From: Lentimonas sp002292345
Lineage (GTDB): Bacteria > Verrucomicrobiota > Verrucomicrobiia > Opitutales > Coraliomargaritaceae
Direction of reading: 5' to 3'
DNA length: 64,000 nt
NCBI GenBank assembly: GCA_964187655.1
Contig: CAXLMP010000109.1
Location: 34,359-98,358 of the forward strand
This document shows positions 61,399 through 64,000 of this stretch, piece after piece. A program made the position numbers and the translations under genes. Position 1 is the stretch's first letter; every line of letters begins with the position of its first letter. Below the pieces are notes generated by a model. It searched no databases. It was not told where the DNA came from and saw only the letters and a list, made by a program, of their open reading frames with translations.

Positions 61399-61596
61399 TT
61401 ACTGCATAGTCAGCATGTTACGACCCTGCTTGATGAGTTTCGTAATGCGACGCTGATGCTTTGCGGAAAGGCCTGTGTCTTTACGAGGAAGGATCTTGCC
61501 CGTTTCAGTAATGAAGCGGGATAGTTGCTCCACATCGTTGAACGTGAAGTCCATCGGGTTGCGGGAGCGATTGAGTTTCTTAGTGTCTGTGCTCAT
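61399..61596 (-). CDS. rpsR: 30S ribosomal protein S18
   Basis: 30S platform protein that pairs with S6. I start at MSTDTKKLNRSRNP (65 residues) since the preceding 10 residues of the open frame do not fit the family. FIT-E-GKILPRKDTGLSAKHQRRITKLIKQGRN is the conserved core, given here in parts. It has no cysteine. It is a stand-alone gene, whereas rpsR normally sits with rpsF and ssb. Confidence 0.93.
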   Translation of the reverse strand: MSTDTKKLNRSRNPMDFTFNDVEQLSRFITETGKILPRKDTGLSAKHQRRITKLIKQGRNMLTMQ

Positions 61597-61695
61597 AAAG
61601 CGAAGGAAAGTAGGTGTTCCAGTCACGGGTGCAAGTAAATTTTTTGCCCTAGTTGGTTGTTTTAATTTAATCGCAAAGCACTGATTGTCAGTCGC

Positions 61696-63822
61696 TTAAA
61701 TGTTTATTCGAATGACTTCCAAGAACTCTGGCAGAACGGATTTCAATTTAGCGGGCCCAATTCCTTTAATATCGAGGGCCTCTTGTTCGGTTTGAGGCTT
61801 CTGATTGGCGAGTTCCACGAGAACCGAATTAGGAAACACGGTAAATGCAGGTTTGCCGCTTTTGGCGGCCATTTTGGCACGATGTCCGACCAATAGTCCG
61901 TAAAGACGGCGATCCAGTATGCCTCCCGCTTCACTACCTTTAGGTTTAGCGGGAGTGGTTGAGCTGCCTCTTCTCTGGCTAAGCGCCCCTGCGGTGCGTT
62001 CTGGCAGTTCGAGGTCGATACGTTCAGCGCCACGCATAACGCGGGCGCCGACCGGCATTAATTGGAGTAGGGGGTAGTTGCCTTCGACGACAGTTTGCAC
62101 CAGACCAGCGCGTTCGAGGCATTCGAACAGCGCATCCACGTAGGCGCTGCCTTCGCTTTTAAGGATGCCGTGTGTGGATAGTTCGTCGAGACCACTGTCG
62201 CGGATAGCAGCGCTTCGGCTACCGAGTAGGCATTGGATGATCTTTCGTTTGCCAAAGCGTGGTGCCCACTCGTCGGCGCCGAGGTGACGGCTCATGCGTG
62301 CCACGCCGCTGAGGGCTTTTTGCAACAGCGTGAATTCGTCTTTGCTCGGCTCGCGTGCGGCGCTGTTTTTGGCCTGTTTGCAATTGTCACAGCGTTTACA
62401 GTTCTCACCGTTACGCTCGCCGAAGTAGTCGAGAATCCATTTCTGGCGGCAGCTTTGCGCGTAGGAAAAGTTGATCACGGTCTTGAGACGCTCTTCATCG
62501 CGAGCTGCTTTAAGAGCCAGCGCTTGGCCATCAATCGGCAAGCTGCTACCACTTTGTCCGAGTTGCTTAATACGCGTGCCCTTCAGTCGCTGACCGGGTA
62601 TGTCGAAGCGCTCGATCCAGCCTTGCCGAGCCAGTACCGAGATGGCAGTGCTGACAGCCATCGGGTTGACTTTGCGGCCGACGCGCTCACAGAGGTCGTC
62701 CACGGGTAGTCGGACTTCGTGCTGTGCGTCACTTTCTGCGCAGAGTAGGTCAAAGATTTCGGCGATCAGTGCTTTACCAGGATTGGCGCCGTCGATGAAA
62801 AAGTCCTGCACGCGCTTGTCCGCATAGGAAAAAAGCATTTCACAGACAGATGGCTTGCCGTCGCGTCCTGCGCGTCCGCCTTCCTGATAGTAGGCCTCGA
62901 CGCTGCCGGGCATTTCGTAGTGGCAGACGAAGCGGATGTCGGAGCGGTCGATGCCCATGCCGAAGGCATTGGTGGCGACCACAATGTTGGCACTACCGGT
63001 CATAAAACGCTCCTGCGCGGCAGTGCGGTCTCGATCAGAGAGACCGCCGTGGTAACGTATTACAGAGCTAGTTAAATGCTCGATTTTACCCGCCACGGCA
63101 TCCACCGATTTACGCGTTGCGCAATAAATGATGCCAGTGGTGTGCTGCTTGATCAGTGCCTGTAGGGCTTGCATCTTATCGTTGTCAGAGTTGGTTTGAC
63201 GCACTTTGAAGCTGAGGTTGTCGCGCGCAAATCCTGCGACAAACTCGCCGGCACTCTCCATTTCGAGGCTCTTTTTGATGTCGAGCTGCACATCCGGCGT
63301 CGCCGTCGCTGTCAATGCAATGCACGGCGGATTACCAATGGCTTTGCGCGCTTCGCCGAGGCGCATGTAGTCGGGGCGGAAGTCGTGCCCCCACTGTGAG
63401 AGGCAGTGCGCTTCGTCGATCGCGAACAGGCTGATAGCATCTTTCGACAGTGCATTGAGAAATGATTGCGAGCGAAAGCGCTCCGGCGCGACGTAGACCA
63501 GTTTCAGTGTGCGATTGCGGATGCCATCCAGTGTTTCGCGTTGTTGTTCCAGAGTTTGTGAGCTATTCAGTAAGCCAGCCGGCAGGCCGCGTGCTTGCAG
63601 CGCATCGACCTGATCTTTCATCAGTGCGATCAATGGCGAGACGACTAAGGTGACGCCAGGGAGCAGTAGCGCTGGTAACTGGAAGCAGAGGCTCTTCCCG
63701 CCGCCGGTTGGCATCACAACGAGGGTATCCTTCCCCTCTAGCACTGCGCGTATAATATCGCCTTGCGGTTCCCTAAACGCGGGCATACCGAAATACTTTT
63801 GCAGTGCGTCTTCTGGTGTCAT
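61696..63822 (-). CDS. recQ: ATP-dependent DNA helicase RecQ
   Basis: 3'-5' helicase of recombination and fork repair. Motif I is VVMPTGGGKSLCFQLPAL (Walker A), motif II FAIDEAHCLSQWGHDFRPDY, and later VATNAFGMGIDRSDIRFV and the zinc site CKRCDNC preceded by CRQKW. A winged-helix RQC domain and an HRDC domain (QTEQEALDIKGIGPAKLKS) end the protein. The length of 708 residues is within the family range. Confidence 0.95.
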   Translation of the reverse strand: MTPEDALQKYFGMPAFREPQGDIIRAVLEGKDTLVVMPTGGGKSLCFQLPALLLPGVTLVVSPLIALMKDQVDALQARGLPAGLLNSSQTLEQQRETLDGIRNRTLKLVYVAPERFRSQSFLNALSKDAISLFAIDEAHCLSQWGHDFRPDYMRLGEARKAIGNPPCIALTATATPDVQLDIKKSLEMESAGEFVAGFARDNLSFKVRQTNSDNDKMQALQALIKQHTTGIIYCATRKSVDAVAGKIEHLTSSVIRYHGGLSDRDRTAAQERFMTGSANIVVATNAFGMGIDRSDIRFVCHYEMPGSVEAYYQEGGRAGRDGKPSVCEMLFSYADKRVQDFFIDGANPGKALIAEIFDLLCAESDAQHEVRLPVDDLCERVGRKVNPMAVSTAISVLARQGWIERFDIPGQRLKGTRIKQLGQSGSSLPIDGQALALKAARDEERLKTVINFSYAQSCRQKWILDYFGERNGENCKRCDNCKQAKNSAAREPSKDEFTLLQKALSGVARMSRHLGADEWAPRFGKRKIIQCLLGSRSAAIRDSGLDELSTHGILKSEGSAYVDALFECLERAGLVQTVVEGNYPLLQLMPVGARVMRGAERIDLELPERTAGALSQRRGSSTTPAKPKGSEAGGILDRRLYGLLVGHRAKMAAKSGKPAFTVFPNSVLVELANQKPQTEQEALDIKGIGPAKLKSVLPEFLEVIRINI

Positions 63823-63883
63823 TGCAGTTGACTGTGCGAATGTTCACCAGTTTGCCAAGTCTAAGCTTTATCTATCTCTGAGC

Positions 63884-63911
63884 TTGATCGTTTCTTCGAG
63901 GGGCCTAGGTT
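63884..63911 (+). promoter_or_regulatory. Candidate promoter of tRNA-Arg
   Basis: TTGATC (63884-63889), a 16-base spacer, TAGGTT (63906-63911), then GC-rich CGGCGC before the tRNA at 63929. The match is moderate. Confidence 0.35.
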
Positions 63912-63928
63912 CGGCGCATCTGGTTTTC

Positions 63929-64000
63929 GTTCCCGTAGTTCAATGGATAGAACAACTGTTTCCTAAATAGTCGATCTGGGTTCGATTCCCAGCGGGAATA
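63929..64000 (+). tRNA. tRNA-Arg (anticodon CCT), cut at the window edge
   Basis: Acceptor GTTCCCG pairs with CGGGAAT, D arm GTTC/GAAC, anticodon stem ACTGT/ATAGT with loop TTCCTAA, T arm CTGGG/CCCAG with loop TTCGATT. The window ends exactly at the discriminator A73, so an encoded CCA cannot be judged. Confidence 0.93.

Overview
The window looks like chromosomal DNA from a Verrucomicrobiota-type bacterium, probably near the Opitutae/Puniceicoccales. That placement is an inference from protein style, a stand-alone exosortase, Gram-negative envelope genes and the rearranged ribosomal clusters; no 16S gene is present to confirm it. Two thirds of the window is one long block of information-processing genes, and the rest is envelope, polysaccharide and housekeeping genes.

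Layout. 1-2436: end of a zinc-type ABC uptake operon (znuA partial, znuC, znuB). 2475-7111: tRNA-Thr, tuf, tRNA-Trp, secE, nusG, rplK, rplA, rplJ, rplL. 7277-15345: rpoB and rpoC. 15529-19011: rpsL, rpsG, fusA, rpsJ. 19538-30280: S10/spc block from rplC to secY, interrupted between rpsS and rplV by a gene for a small secreted protein. 30373-34546: map, rpsM, rpsK, rpsD, rpoA, rplQ. rpmD, rpmJ, infA and adk are not at their usual places. 34717-40023: AsmA-like protein, rhomboid protease, kdsD, O-antigen ligase-like protein, LOG-family protein. 40177-48811: smc, exosortase, dnaE. 48946-53946: DUF2071 protein, lipoate ligase-like protein, RmlD-like reductase, hisC, CorC/HlyC-type protein. 54053-60112: polysaccharide export locus (TPR membrane protein, outer-membrane barrel, Wza-like exporter, Wzc-like tyrosine kinase). 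60313-64000: Sua5/TsaC, a lone rpsR, recQ and a tRNA-Arg cut by the window edge directly after its discriminator base.

The translation genes appear to run as a few large transcription units bounded by clear intrinsic terminators (after tuf, rplL, rpoC, rpsJ, rplQ). Three of these units (tRNA-Thr/tuf, rpsL, rplC) share a nearly identical promoter-like block with 12 of 18 invariant positions, suggesting common growth-rate control. Structured RNA sits ahead of rplL, rplC and rplE, where autogenous control would be expected.

Points most worth a second look: the secreted-protein gene embedded in the S10 operon; an RNA polymerase beta' subunit that has lost every cysteine of its second zinc site, together with zinc-free S14 and S4; the shared promoter block; the three-way-junction RNA before rplL; and low-complexity tails on L17 (acidic repeats plus an H1-like basic tail), S11 and beta'. 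No CRISPR array, insertion sequence, prophage or integron was seen.
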